This document shows positions 17,629 to 25,737 of a stretch of DNA of 64,000 nt, piece by piece (the stretch's first letter is position 1; each line of letters starts with the position of its first letter). The position numbers and the translations under genes were made by a program. Origin of the DNA: Gillisella vitis. GTDB taxonomy: Bacteria > Pseudomonadota > Alphaproteobacteria > Rhizobiales > Rhizobiaceae. The notes under the pieces were generated by a model. It was not told the origin of the DNA. It was given only the letters and a program-made list of their open reading frames with translations, and made no database searches. The stretch lies in assembly GCA_009744235.1 (NCBI GenBank), contig WPHV01000002.1:372001-436000 (forward strand). Direction: 5' to 3'.

Positions 17629-18801
17629 TCAGCCGTTGGAATCATCATCTGAAAAACCGCTCAAGCCAAGTGTACCTTTGCGCAAAAGCGAAACGATGAT
17701 ACCGGCATCAGCGCTTTGGAACTCGACCGCGCCAAGATGTGCGGTTGCATGTGCAAAGCGTGGGTCCGCTGCGACAGACTGAGCGATTGTCGAGGCTTCC
17801 ACGGCTGCTGCATTGGCTGCCGATGCGATCAGGAAGGCGGTATGTCGATGCCGGTCCTGTGTGCCGATCTGGGCGGCATCAATGGCGCTGGCGGCTTTTT
17901 CGATCACGGCTTCGGCTGTTGCCAATCGCAGGGCGGCATCAGCGATGGCGTCGGTTTTTGATGGGTCAAAATCGGGTTCGAACGTGTCGTCAGGCAGATG
18001 AGAGGGGGCCAATACCGGGCTTCCGAACAATTGGCTGAATGCAGCTTTGCCTCTCCCCAGCTCTACGGATGCCTGCAACAGCAGGTCCATGGCTTGAGGC
18101 ACATCCGGCCCCTGTGCCAAACGCCGAGCCTGCAATTGCGCGTCCTTTTCGCCTCTCTGGTCACGAAATAGCACCGGTTCACCCCGATCCGGCTGGCTTT
18201 TGTCTGAAAGGGAATTGGCGATCGGCGTTATCGCCGCCGCTGCGGCGGGGAAAAACAGATGGGCCGGCTCTTCAGCCTGGTCATGGACGGACACCATGAT
18301 CCAATCGGCGGAAGCGGCGTTCGGTGACGCCATGCCGGTGCCATTCAATGACCAGCCAAGTCCATTATAGGAAAGGTGCAGGCCCCTGTCTTTCAGGCTT
18401 GCCGCAGACGGTGCTTTGACGCGCGCCAGGCGCATGCCTGCCAGTGCGGCAGCAAAGAAATAGGATTTCTGTGCTTCGCTGCCATGGCTGCGCAACAATT
18501 CCAATGCACTATAATGACCGGCAAGCATGGCCCCCAGGGTGGGACAAGCCTTTGCCAGCACACAGCAAATGGTCGATAACAACACATTTGAAACGTCGAT
18601 CCCGCCGTAATCGGTCGAGACGGAAATGCCGAGAAGCCCTGACCTCAGCAGATGGTCGAGGATTGCTTTTTCATAGGACCCATCACCTGTCGGCACTGCA
18701 CTTTCGACCAGGATATGCGCGACGCCAAGGGCTTCGTCCTCGGCTTTGATGAAGGCAACTGGTCTAGCCAGTCGGTCGAAAACGGGCGAGAATGTTCCCA
18801 T
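17629..18801 (-). CDS. SfnB-like flavoprotein, acyl-CoA dehydrogenase fold, divergent
   Basis: 390 residues. The start at 18801 follows GGGAG. The fold is that of the acyl-CoA dehydrogenase superfamily in its sulfur-acquisition (SfnB/DszC) branch: an N-terminal helical domain with HLLRSGLLGISVSTDYGGIDVS, then HYSALELLRSHGSEAQKSYFF, and a C-terminal helical bundle rich in alanine. The middle beta domain is poorly preserved, with an unusual charged stretch (SLSDKSQPDRGEPVLFRDQRG), so flavin or substrate binding may be altered. The C-terminal DPRFAHATAHLGAVEFQSADAG is typical. Position next to the flavin reductase and ssu genes supports a role in releasing sulfur from organosulfur compounds. Confidence 0.65.
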   Translation of the reverse strand: MGTFSPVFDRLARPVAFIKAEDEALGVAHILVESAVPTGDGSYEKAILDHLLRSGLLGISVSTDYGGIDVSNVLLSTICCVLAKACPTLGAMLAGHYSALELLRSHGSEAQKSYFFAAALAGMRLARVKAPSAASLKDRGLHLSYNGLGWSLNGTGMASPNAASADWIMVSVHDQAEEPAHLFFPAAAAAITPIANSLSDKSQPDRGEPVLFRDQRGEKDAQLQARRLAQGPDVPQAMDLLLQASVELGRGKAAFSQLFGSPVLAPSHLPDDTFEPDFDPSKTDAIADAALRLATAEAVIEKAASAIDAAQIGTQDRHRHTAFLIASAANAAAVEASTIAQSVAADPRFAHATAHLGAVEFQSADAGIIVSLLRKGTLGLSGFSDDDSNG

Positions 18802-18845
18802 GACGGCATCTCCCTTTTGTCTCGATTTCGAAATTCCGGACAAGA

Positions 18846-18944
18846 GCATTTCCAGGAAAAGTGGAAACCGGTTTTCCGTCCGGAAATGCGTAAAAACAAA
18901 GAGTTAGAGCGTTACTGCGATGACATGTGGGGCAGAAACGCTCT
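18846..18944 (+). repeat. RIME-type intergenic repeat
   Basis: Two palindromes in tandem. The first has arms GCATTTCC and GGAAATGC around the core AGGAAAAGTGGAAACCGG. The second has AGAGCGTT-CTGC pairing with GCAG-AACGCTCT. The sequence matches my memory of the Rhizobium-specific intergenic mosaic elements (RIME) very closely. It separates the SfnB-like gene from the LysR gene, 45 bp upstream of the former, and could affect transcript ends there. Confidence 0.8.
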
Positions 18945-19074
18945 AGTGACGTCTCTTCCCGCTTCACGAGAGCCGCAGCCCGCCAAACAGGTGGGCAATA
19001 AACGATATTATCATATCGATAGATTTTGTATAGTTTCCTTTTCAAAGGGTTGTGGGGTCTGTGACGTCGTTGTT

Positions 19075-19986
19075 TCAGCCCTCATTGAGCCTGGCTTCGA
19101 GCAGGAGTTTTACCAGCCAATCAACGAAAACCCGGACCTTGTTGCTCAAATGACGGTTCGGCGGATAGACGATGTAGAGAGGAAGCGGCTCACGCCTCCA
19201 ATCCGCCAGCACTTGCACCAATTCGCCCGATGCGATGAGGCTGGCGGCCATGAACCGGGGAATCGGGGCGATGCCAAGGCCGTTCTGGGCGCAGGTCATA
19301 TAGGTGCGGCTATCGTTGACAGACACGATGTAGCGGGCGCTGATCTCCAACTCTTCCTTGTCTTTTTTGAACGTGAACGGCATTTTCCGGCTATTGTTGC
19401 TGCTGAAATAGTTCACGCAATAGTGGTGGTTTTCCAGTTCGCGCGGATGGGCGGGGATGCCGAATTTTTCGATATAACGGGGGGCGACGCAGGTGATCAT
19501 TTCCACGTCGCAAACCCGTCTGGCGATCAGTGACTGATCGGAGGGCGTACCGGCCCGCAAGGCGCAATCGACGTTTTCGGCAAGATAATCGACCATCCGG
19601 TCGCTGACGCCGAGATCGATGTGCATATCTGGAAATTTCTGATGAAAGTCGCAGAGGGAGGGAACTACAATCCAATCTGAAAAGGCGCCGGACATTTCGA
19701 CACGCAAACGTCCGCGGGGTGTGCTTTGCGCATTAGAAAGACTTTCGTCCAGCTCAGCCAGTTCCGAAACGATCTGGACCGCTCTCTCATAATACAAGGC
19801 CCCGTCCGTGGTCACCATGACGCGCCGGGTGGTCCGGTTGAGCAGTTTGGTCTGCAAATGGGCTTCCAACCCCTGAATAAGATTGGTGACCGTTGCCTTC
19901 GGCATATCAAGCCGTTCAGCCGCCCGCGTAAAGTTGCCGGTTTCCACCACGCGAATGAAGGCACGCATTGCTGAGAGCTGGTCCAT
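19075..19986 (-). CDS. LysR family transcriptional regulator
   Basis: 303 residues. The frame stays open far upstream, but only from M at 19986 (MDQLSAMRAFIRVVETGNF) does it resemble LysR proteins; the extension lies antisense to the next gene. The N-terminal helix-turn-helix is FTRAAERLDMPKATVTNLIQGLE (about 19-41), and RRVMVTTDGALYYERAVQI is the usual linker. The C-terminal effector domain has GRLRVEMSGAFSDWIVVPSL. It belongs to the subgroup often found beside efflux and detoxification genes. It is divergent from the hydrolase-RND operon at 20188, which it probably controls through the dyad at 20014-20040. Confidence 0.9.
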   Translation of the reverse strand: MDQLSAMRAFIRVVETGNFTRAAERLDMPKATVTNLIQGLEAHLQTKLLNRTTRRVMVTTDGALYYERAVQIVSELAELDESLSNAQSTPRGRLRVEMSGAFSDWIVVPSLCDFHQKFPDMHIDLGVSDRMVDYLAENVDCALRAGTPSDQSLIARRVCDVEMITCVAPRYIEKFGIPAHPRELENHHYCVNYFSSNNSRKMPFTFKKDKEELEISARYIVSVNDSRTYMTCAQNGLGIAPIPRFMAASLIASGELVQVLADWRREPLPLYIVYPPNRHLSNKVRVFVDWLVKLLLEARLNEG

Positions 19987-20013
19987 GGGAGTTGGCCTTG
20001 TTGATGTGCGTTG

Positions 20014-20040
20014 CACTATTATTCGAAAATACGAACAGTG
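20014..20040. promoter_or_regulatory. Candidate LysR operator
   Basis: Nested dyad in the divergent promoter region: TTCG and CGAA around AAAATA, with outer CACT and AGTG. The position, 28 bp from the LysR start and 148 bp from the hydrolase start, suits autoregulation and activation. Confidence 0.4.
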
Positions 20041-20187
20041 TAGTAAGAAAACGCCAGCTTGTTCCGATTGGCGAATAACAGTAGATTTTACAGGAAATTG
20101 CAAGCGTGCATATCTCATCTCGGGGGCTGCTGGTCGGACCGGGGGAATCAGAGGTCCCGAAAGTGGGGGCTTAAGGAAGTCGAAGCA

Positions 20188-20997
20188 ATGTCGGTGCCAA
20201 TGCCGGTACAAGTGAAAGATATGGTGCTGGACAAGCTGGCCGTCGGGCCAGTGTCGGCGCGTGTCTATCAGGGTGCCGAATATGGCAAGGGGCCGCCGGT
20301 CGTGTTGTTCTTTCACGCCGGTGCCTTCATGGCATCCGGCGTGGTGTACAGTTCGGTGGCGGCATGTCTGGCGAGGACCGGCGCTATCGTGGTGGTGCCG
20401 GACTACAATGCGCCGCTCGGGCCGGTCTTTCCCAGTCCGCTTGAGGTGGGCTTTTCGATTTTCTCCTATCTCGCCAACAAGCGTGCCGGGCTTGGCGACC
20501 GCAAATCGCTGCTGTTGCTGGCAGGCGTTGAGGCGGGTGGTAATATTGCCGCCAGCGTCGCGCTGAAGGCGCGGGATCATTTCGCCAACGAACTCGACGG
20601 CCAGATCCTGCTGTCGCCGCTGCTCGATCCATTCATGGGGACGGCGTCCATTCGTGAAGCGGAAGCCATCGGCATGCGGGAGCGCTGGGCGGAAGGCTGG
20701 AGCCGCTATCTGAGCGGTGGTGGATGCCATCCTTATGCGGCACCTTGCCTCTGTTCGCGTCTCGCTGGCGTCGCGCCTGCTTTAGTTTTGAGCGCTGAGG
20801 ATGATCCGCTGCGTGATGAAAGTCTTGCGTTCGCGCAAAGCCTGAAGCAGGCCGGCGTTAAAACCTGTAGCCAGATCCTGCCTTCCGGGAAGGGCTGGTC
20901 ATCCATCTATGACGGTCAACAGATCCATGCGTCGACATGGGAGCCTGAGCTTGAAAGCCAGTTCGAAGACTTCGTTAAACAGATCAGCATTCGCTAG
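20188..20997 (+). CDS. Alpha/beta-hydrolase-fold protein with altered catalytic residues
   Basis: 269 residues, hormone-sensitive-lipase (alpha/beta hydrolase 3) type. The start at 20188 follows AAGGAAG. The fold landmarks are present: PPVVLFFHAGAFMASG (oxyanion region), VVVPDYNAPLGPVFP, and LVLSAEDDPLRDESLAFA with the acidic residue. The nucleophile elbow, normally GDSAGG, reads AGVEAGGNI, so glutamate E115 sits where serine should be. The oxyanion HGG reads HAG, and no histidine is found at the C-terminal HGF position. It is probably not a normal esterase and may bind a ligand or act as an accessory factor. It opens the operon with the RND pump genes, 58 bp upstream of the adaptor. Confidence 0.8.
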   Translation: MSVPMPVQVKDMVLDKLAVGPVSARVYQGAEYGKGPPVVLFFHAGAFMASGVVYSSVAACLARTGAIVVVPDYNAPLGPVFPSPLEVGFSIFSYLANKRAGLGDRKSLLLLAGVEAGGNIAASVALKARDHFANELDGQILLSPLLDPFMGTASIREAEAIGMRERWAEGWSRYLSGGGCHPYAAPCLCSRLAGVAPALVLSAEDDPLRDESLAFAQSLKQAGVKTCSQILPSGKGWSSIYDGQQIHASTWEPELESQFEDFVKQISIR

Positions 20998-21055
20998 AAT
21001 GCCGTGAAACCTGAATGAACAATGGCGGCCTGTGGGGGCCGCAAGGAGATTGCCA

Positions 21056-22246
21056 ATGTCATCCAGAAAACAACGCTGGGCCCTTATGGGCGCCGGCCTG
21101 GGCCTTGTTGTGTCCATTTCAGCCGTATCCGTGGTTCTTCAATTGCCGATGAGTGTTGTGGCAACGGCGGCCTCGGCGGCTGCACCGGCTCCTGCCGTGC
21201 CGGTCACGGTTTCCAAGGTTTCCAGCCGGAATTTCACCCATTGGGAGCTGTTTTCCGGCCGTCTCGAGGCTGTTGAACGGGTCGATGTGCGGCCACGGGT
21301 CGGCGGAGCCATCCAATCCGTCCATTTCCGAGAGGGCGCGCTTGTCAAGGCAGGCGATCTGCTGTTCACCATCGATCCCGCCCCGTATCAGGCCGCTGTC
21401 GATCAGGCGGAAGGCCAGTTCGCTTCAGCTGAAGCCAAGGTCGATCTTGCCAGGATCGAACTGGATCGCGGCTTGAAACTATCGGGCAACAGCACGATCT
21501 CGCAAAGCGACATGGATCAGCGCCGCAATAGCTTTACCCAGGCCCAAGCCGCCATGGGAACCGCCAGAGCACAGCTGCAATCGGCTCAACTGGAGCTGGA
21601 TTATACCCAGGTGCGCGCCCCGGTTTCCGGTCGCGTCGGTAAGCTTGAGGTTACGGCGGGCAATCTGGTGGCCTCGGGTTCGTCTTCTTCGGTCTTGACC
21701 ACACTGGTGTCAGTCGATCCGATCTATGCCAGCTTCAATGTCAGTGAACAGTTGGTGGCAAAGGCTCTTTCGCAACTGCCGCAAACCGGGGCCGCCTTGG
21801 CCGACATCGACCGCATCCCGGTCGAAATCGGCACTTTGGCCGATGACGGCACGCCGATCAAAGGCAAGCTGCAATTGATCAACAACCAGGTCGATGCCGC
21901 CAGCGGTACGATTGGCGTGCGCGCCGTCTTCGACAATCCGGGCGGCAGGCTTATTCCTGGCCAGTTCGTGCGGGTGCGCATGGGACAACCCGTGCCGGAA
22001 AACAAGATCCTGGTCAGCGAACGGGCGATTGGCACCGATCAGGACAAGAAATTCGTTTTCGTGGTCGATGCCGATAACAAGGTGAATTACCGCCAGATCC
22101 AGTTGGGCGCCGTGGCCGAAGGCCAGCGTGTGGTGGAAAGCGGGCTTGTTCCTGGCGATACGATCGTCGTCAACGGCCTGCAACGCATCAAACCGGGCGC
22201 AGTGGTTGTTCCGCAGCTAGAAGAAAAGCTCGCGGCGTCGAAGTAA
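21056..22246 (+). CDS. RND efflux periplasmic adaptor subunit
   Basis: Membrane-fusion protein of 396 residues (AcrA/MexA family) that couples an inner-membrane RND pump to an outer-membrane channel. The start at 21056 lies eight bases after AAGGAG; a GCGGCC/GGCCGC hairpin (21025-21042) sits just before the ribosome site. It has an N-terminal membrane anchor (about 12-40), the lipoyl half VDVRPRVGGAIQSVHFREGALVKAGDLLFTIDP, a helical hairpin, the second half LDYTQVRAPVSGRVGKLEVTAGNLV, and the C-terminal barrel with VVNGLQRIKPGAVV. No lipobox cysteine is visible, so it is probably anchored by its N-terminal helix. Confidence 0.93.
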   Translation: MSSRKQRWALMGAGLGLVVSISAVSVVLQLPMSVVATAASAAAPAPAVPVTVSKVSSRNFTHWELFSGRLEAVERVDVRPRVGGAIQSVHFREGALVKAGDLLFTIDPAPYQAAVDQAEGQFASAEAKVDLARIELDRGLKLSGNSTISQSDMDQRRNSFTQAQAAMGTARAQLQSAQLELDYTQVRAPVSGRVGKLEVTAGNLVASGSSSSVLTTLVSVDPIYASFNVSEQLVAKALSQLPQTGAALADIDRIPVEIGTLADDGTPIKGKLQLINNQVDAASGTIGVRAVFDNPGGRLIPGQFVRVRMGQPVPENKILVSERAIGTDQDKKFVFVVDADNKVNYRQIQLGAVAEGQRVVESGLVPGDTIVVNGLQRIKPGAVVVPQLEEKLAASK

Positions 22247-22262
22247 GCATAGCCTGCGCATC

Positions 22263-22304
22263 GACCTGACGCTTTTTTCGCAAAGCGCGAACACTGGTCA
22301 GGTC
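22263..22304. repeat. Inverted repeat inside the RND operon
   Basis: GACCTGAC and GTCAGGTC flank 26 bases, forming a possible long hairpin between the adaptor and pump genes. It could modulate the ratio of the two products. The function is unproven. Confidence 0.35.
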
Positions 22305-22426
22305 CAATATCCTCCCGGCAGCAAAGGCCGCCGGGCAGGACTGTCATATCCATATCCACCGTTTGCCGGACGAAACATCGCTTTTGTCCGAGGGCGGAGT
22401 TGTTTCACGCCGGAGAGGGCTTTGAA

Positions 22427-25400
22427 ATGAACATTTCCCGATTTTTTGTCGACCGACCGGTGTTTGCCGGGGTGCTGTCGGTGCTGATCGTCGTCGCCGG
22501 GTTGATCGGCATGCGGTCGCTGCCGATTTCCGAATATCCCGATGTCGTGCCACCGTCGATTGTTGTGCGGGCCACTTATCCTGGCGCCAATCCGAAGGTG
22601 ATAGCCGAAACAGTAGCAACGCCGCTCGAAGAGCAGATCAATGGTGTCGAGGGCATGCTGTACATGTCGAGCCAGGCAACCTCGGACGGCGTGATGACGC
22701 TGACTGTGACCTTCAAGCTCGGCACTGACCCCGATCAGGCCCAGCAACTGGTGCAGAACCGGGTGTCGCAGGCCGAACCGCGTCTGCCGGAAGAGGTCAA
22801 GAGCCTCGGCGTAACCACGGTCAAAAGCTCTCCCGATCTGATGATGGTCGTCAACCTGATCTCCCCTGATAATCGCTATGACATTACCTATCTGCGCAAT
22901 TACGGCGTCCTGAACATCAAGGATCGGCTCGCCCGGATTGCAGGCGTCGGCCAGGTACAGATCTTCGGCTCCGGCGATTATTCCATGCGCATCTGGATCG
23001 ATCCGCAGCAGGCAGCCGAGCACGGACTGGCGGCCAGCGATATTACCACGGCTATCCGCGCCCAGAATGTTCAGGCCGCAGCCGGGATCATCGGTGGCTC
23101 GCCAAGCCTGCCGGGCGTCGATGTACAGCTGAATGTCAATGCGCAGGGCAGGCTGCAAACGCCCGAGGATTTTGGCAATATCATCGTCAAAAGCGGTGCA
23201 AACGGTCAGATTACCCGATTGCGCGATGTTGCCCGCGTCGAGCTTGGCGCTTCCGATTACGCACTGCGCTCCCTGCTGGACAGCAAGGCCGCTGTCGCCA
23301 TTCCTGTCTTCCAGGCGCCGGGCTCCAACGCCATCACCATTTCCGATGAAGTGGTCAGGACCATGGATGAGCTGCAATTGGCGATGCCAGAAGGCGTCAA
23401 ATACGAAATCGTCTACGACACCACCAAATTCGTCCGCTCTTCCATCGAAAAAGTGGTCGATACCCTGCTGGAAGCTGTGGCGCTGGTCGTGCTGGTCGTC
23501 ATCCTCTTCCTCCAGACCTGGCGGGCGTCGATCATTCCGCTGATCGCGGTTCCGGTGTCGATCATCGGCACATTTGCCGTGATGTATGCCTTTGGCTTTT
23601 CCATCAACGCGCTCAGCCTCTTCGGCCTGGTTCTGGCCATTGGTATCGTCGTGGATGATGCCATCGTCGTTGTCGAAAATGTCGAGCGCAATATCGAAAA
23701 TGGCCTGTCGCCGCGTCAAGCGACCTACCGTGCCATGAAGGAAGTGTCGGGGCCGATCATTGCCATTGCCCTGGTTCTGGTTGCGGTATTCGTGCCGCTG
23801 GCCTTCATTTCTGGTCTGTCGGGCCAGTTCTATCGCCAGTTCGCCTTGACCATCGCCATCTCGACCGTGATCTCGGCGCTGAACTCTCTGACCCTGTCGC
23901 CAGCGCTTGCCGCTCTGCTTCTGAAGGGCCATCATGCACCGAAGGACCGGCTGACGCGCGGCCTGGATTTTCTGCTGGGCTGGTTTTTCCGAGGCTTCAA
24001 CCGGGTGTTCGGCGCTGGCTCGAATGCCTATGGGAAAGGCGTCGGCGGGTTGCTGTCGCGCAAAAGCATTGTCATGGTCGTTTATCTGGCCCTGGCCGGT
24101 GCCACCTATGGCCTGTTCAATGCCGTGCCGGGTGGGTTTGTACCGGCACAGGACAAGCAATATCTGATCGGCTTTGCCCAGTTGCCGGATGCTGCCAGCC
24201 TTGACCGCACGGAAGATGTGATCAAACGGATGAGCGATATTGCGCTTGCCCAGCCGGGCGTGGCGCACGCCATCGCCTTTCCGGGCCTGTCGATCAACGG
24301 TTTCACCAATTCCTCCAATGCCGGCATTGTCTTTGTGACCCTGAAGGATTTCGACCAGCGCAAGACGCCTGATCTGTCCGGTGGGGCGATTGCCATGCAG
24401 TTGAACCAGAAGTTTTCCTCCATCCAGGATGCCTTCATCGCCATGTTCCCGCCGCCGCCCGTCCAGGGTCTCGGCACGACCGGCGGTTTCAAGCTGCAAT
24501 TGGAAGACCGGGCGGGACTGGGGTATCAGGCGCTGGATGAAGCCACCAAGGCTGTGCTGGCCAAGGCCTACCAGACACCTGAGCTGACCGGCCTGTTTTC
24601 CAGCTTCCAGATCAATGTGCCGCAGCTCTATGCCGATCTTGATCGCGCCAAGGCTGAACAGCTCGGTGTTTCCGTCACCGATGTGTTCCAGACCCTGCAA
24701 ATCTATCTGGGTTCGCTCTACGTCAATGACTTCAATGCCTTTGGCCGCACATACAGCGTTCGCGCCCAGGCCGATGCCAAGTTTCGGGCAACGTCCGACA
24801 ATATCGGTCAGTTGAAGGTGCGCTCTGCATCGGGCCAGATGATCCCGTTGTCTGCGCTGCTGCGGGTTGATCCGACCACGGGGCCGGAACGCACCAACCG
24901 CTATAACGGCTTTCTGGCTGCCGACATCAATGGCGGACCGGCACCTGGCTTTTCGTCCGGCCAGGCCCAGGCGGCAATCGAAAAGATTACAGCCGATGTG
25001 CTGCCCAAAGGCATCGGCTATGAATGGACCGATCTGACCTATCAGCAGATCCTGGCGGGAAGCTCGGGCTTCCTGGTGTTCCCGCTGGCTTTGCTTCTGG
25101 TCTATCTCGTGCTTGCGGCGCAATATGAAAGCCTGACCCTGCCTTTGGCGATCATCATGATCGTGCCGATGGGCGTATTGGCGGCGCTGACCGGGATCTG
25201 GCTGACCGGAGGAGACAATAATATCTTCACCCAGATCGGCCTGATCGTGCTTGTCGGGCTCTCGGCCAAAAACGCCATCCTGATCGTCGAATTCGCGCGG
25301 GAGCTGGAATTTGAAGGGAGGACACCGGTTCAGGCGGCTATCGAGGCCAGCCGCTTGCGTCTGCGCCCGATCCTGATGACATCCATGGCCTTCATCATGG

Positions 25401-25627
25401 GCGTCGTTCCGCTGGTCACCTCAACCGGTGCCGGGGCCGAAATGCGCGCTGCCATGGGTATTGCGGTGTTTTCCGGCATGATTGGCGTGACGTTCTTCGG
25501 CATTTTCATGACGCCGGTCTTTTACGTGCTGATCCGCAAACTGGCCGGCAATCGTCCGCTGGTCCAGCATGTCAACGATGACCATGATCAGGACAATGAC
25601 AGGCCAATGCGTATGGCGGCCGAATAA
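22427..25627 (+). CDS. RND multidrug efflux permease
   Basis: Inner-membrane proton-driven pump of 1066 residues (AcrB/MexF family). The start at 22427 follows GGAGAGG; the frame opens nine codons earlier without support. It begins MNISRFFVDRPVFAGVLSVLI, as in the family, and has two repeats of one helix, a large periplasmic loop and five to six helices. Proton-relay residues are visible as the DD pair in GIVVDDAIVVVENVERN and the lysine in GLSAKNAILIVEFARELE. No outer-membrane factor follows, so it presumably borrows a TolC-type channel encoded elsewhere. It ends before a terminator shared with the converging LysR gene. Confidence 0.95.
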   Translation: MNISRFFVDRPVFAGVLSVLIVVAGLIGMRSLPISEYPDVVPPSIVVRATYPGANPKVIAETVATPLEEQINGVEGMLYMSSQATSDGVMTLTVTFKLGTDPDQAQQLVQNRVSQAEPRLPEEVKSLGVTTVKSSPDLMMVVNLISPDNRYDITYLRNYGVLNIKDRLARIAGVGQVQIFGSGDYSMRIWIDPQQAAEHGLAASDITTAIRAQNVQAAAGIIGGSPSLPGVDVQLNVNAQGRLQTPEDFGNIIVKSGANGQITRLRDVARVELGASDYALRSLLDSKAAVAIPVFQAPGSNAITISDEVVRTMDELQLAMPEGVKYEIVYDTTKFVRSSIEKVVDTLLEAVALVVLVVILFLQTWRASIIPLIAVPVSIIGTFAVMYAFGFSINALSLFGLVLAIGIVVDDAIVVVENVERNIENGLSPRQATYRAMKEVSGPIIAIALVLVAVFVPLAFISGLSGQFYRQFALTIAISTVISALNSLTLSPALAALLLKGHHAPKDRLTRGLDFLLGWFFRGFNRVFGAGSNAYGKGVGGLLSRKSIVMVVYLALAGATYGLFNAVPGGFVPAQDKQYLIGFAQLPDAASLDRTEDVIKRMSDIALAQPGVAHAIAFPGLSINGFTNSSNAGIVFVTLKDFDQRKTPDLSGGAIAMQLNQKFSSIQDAFIAMFPPPPVQGLGTTGGFKLQLEDRAGLGYQALDEATKAVLAKAYQTPELTGLFSSFQINVPQLYADLDRAKAEQLGVSVTDVFQTLQIYLGSLYVNDFNAFGRTYSVRAQADAKFRATSDNIGQLKVRSASGQMIPLSALLRVDPTTGPERTNRYNGFLAADINGGPAPGFSSGQAQAAIEKITADVLPKGIGYEWTDLTYQQILAGSSGFLVFPLALLLVYLVLAAQYESLTLPLAIIMIVPMGVLAALTGIWLTGGDNNIFTQIGLIVLVGLSAKNAILIVEFARELEFEGRTPVQAAIEASRLRLRPILMTSMAFIMGVVPLVTSTGAGAEMRAAMGIAVFSGMIGVTFFGIFMTPVFYVLIRKLAGNRPLVQHVNDDHDQDNDRPMRMAAE

Positions 25628-25638
25628 AAGAAGGGTCA

Positions 25639-25655
25639 TTCGAGACTTGGTATAA
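25639..25655 (-). repeat. Fragment of the mosaic intergenic repeat
   Basis: A 17-base stretch, TTCGAGACTTGGTATAA, is identical to the outer end of the repeat copy at 46551-46669. The rest of the element is missing, so it is a truncated remnant. Confidence 0.5.
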
Positions 25656-25665
25656 GGCAAACGAT

Positions 25666-25696
25666 GTGCCGTTGCGCTTTTGAGGCGCAGCGGCAC
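25666..25696. terminator. Bidirectional terminator hairpin
   Basis: A 12-bp stem (GTGCCGTTGCGC with GCGCAGCGGCAC, one T-G wobble) and a 7-base loop lies between converging genes ending at 25627 and 25738. Confidence 0.65.
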
Positions 25697-25737
25697 TTCA
25701 CTGTTTATCCTCGATTTTTACGGCTCGCCGACAGCGC

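Noticed and set aside
19987..20730. An in-frame 248-codon upstream extension of the LysR gene
   Set aside because: It runs antisense to the hydrolase gene and covers the divergent promoter; LysR similarity begins only at 19986.
22298..25123. A 941-codon open frame on the reverse strand
   Set aside because: It lies antisense to the RND pump gene, whose protein matches its family throughout; the reverse product is rich in Gln, His and Arg with no domain and arises from GC-rich codon structure.
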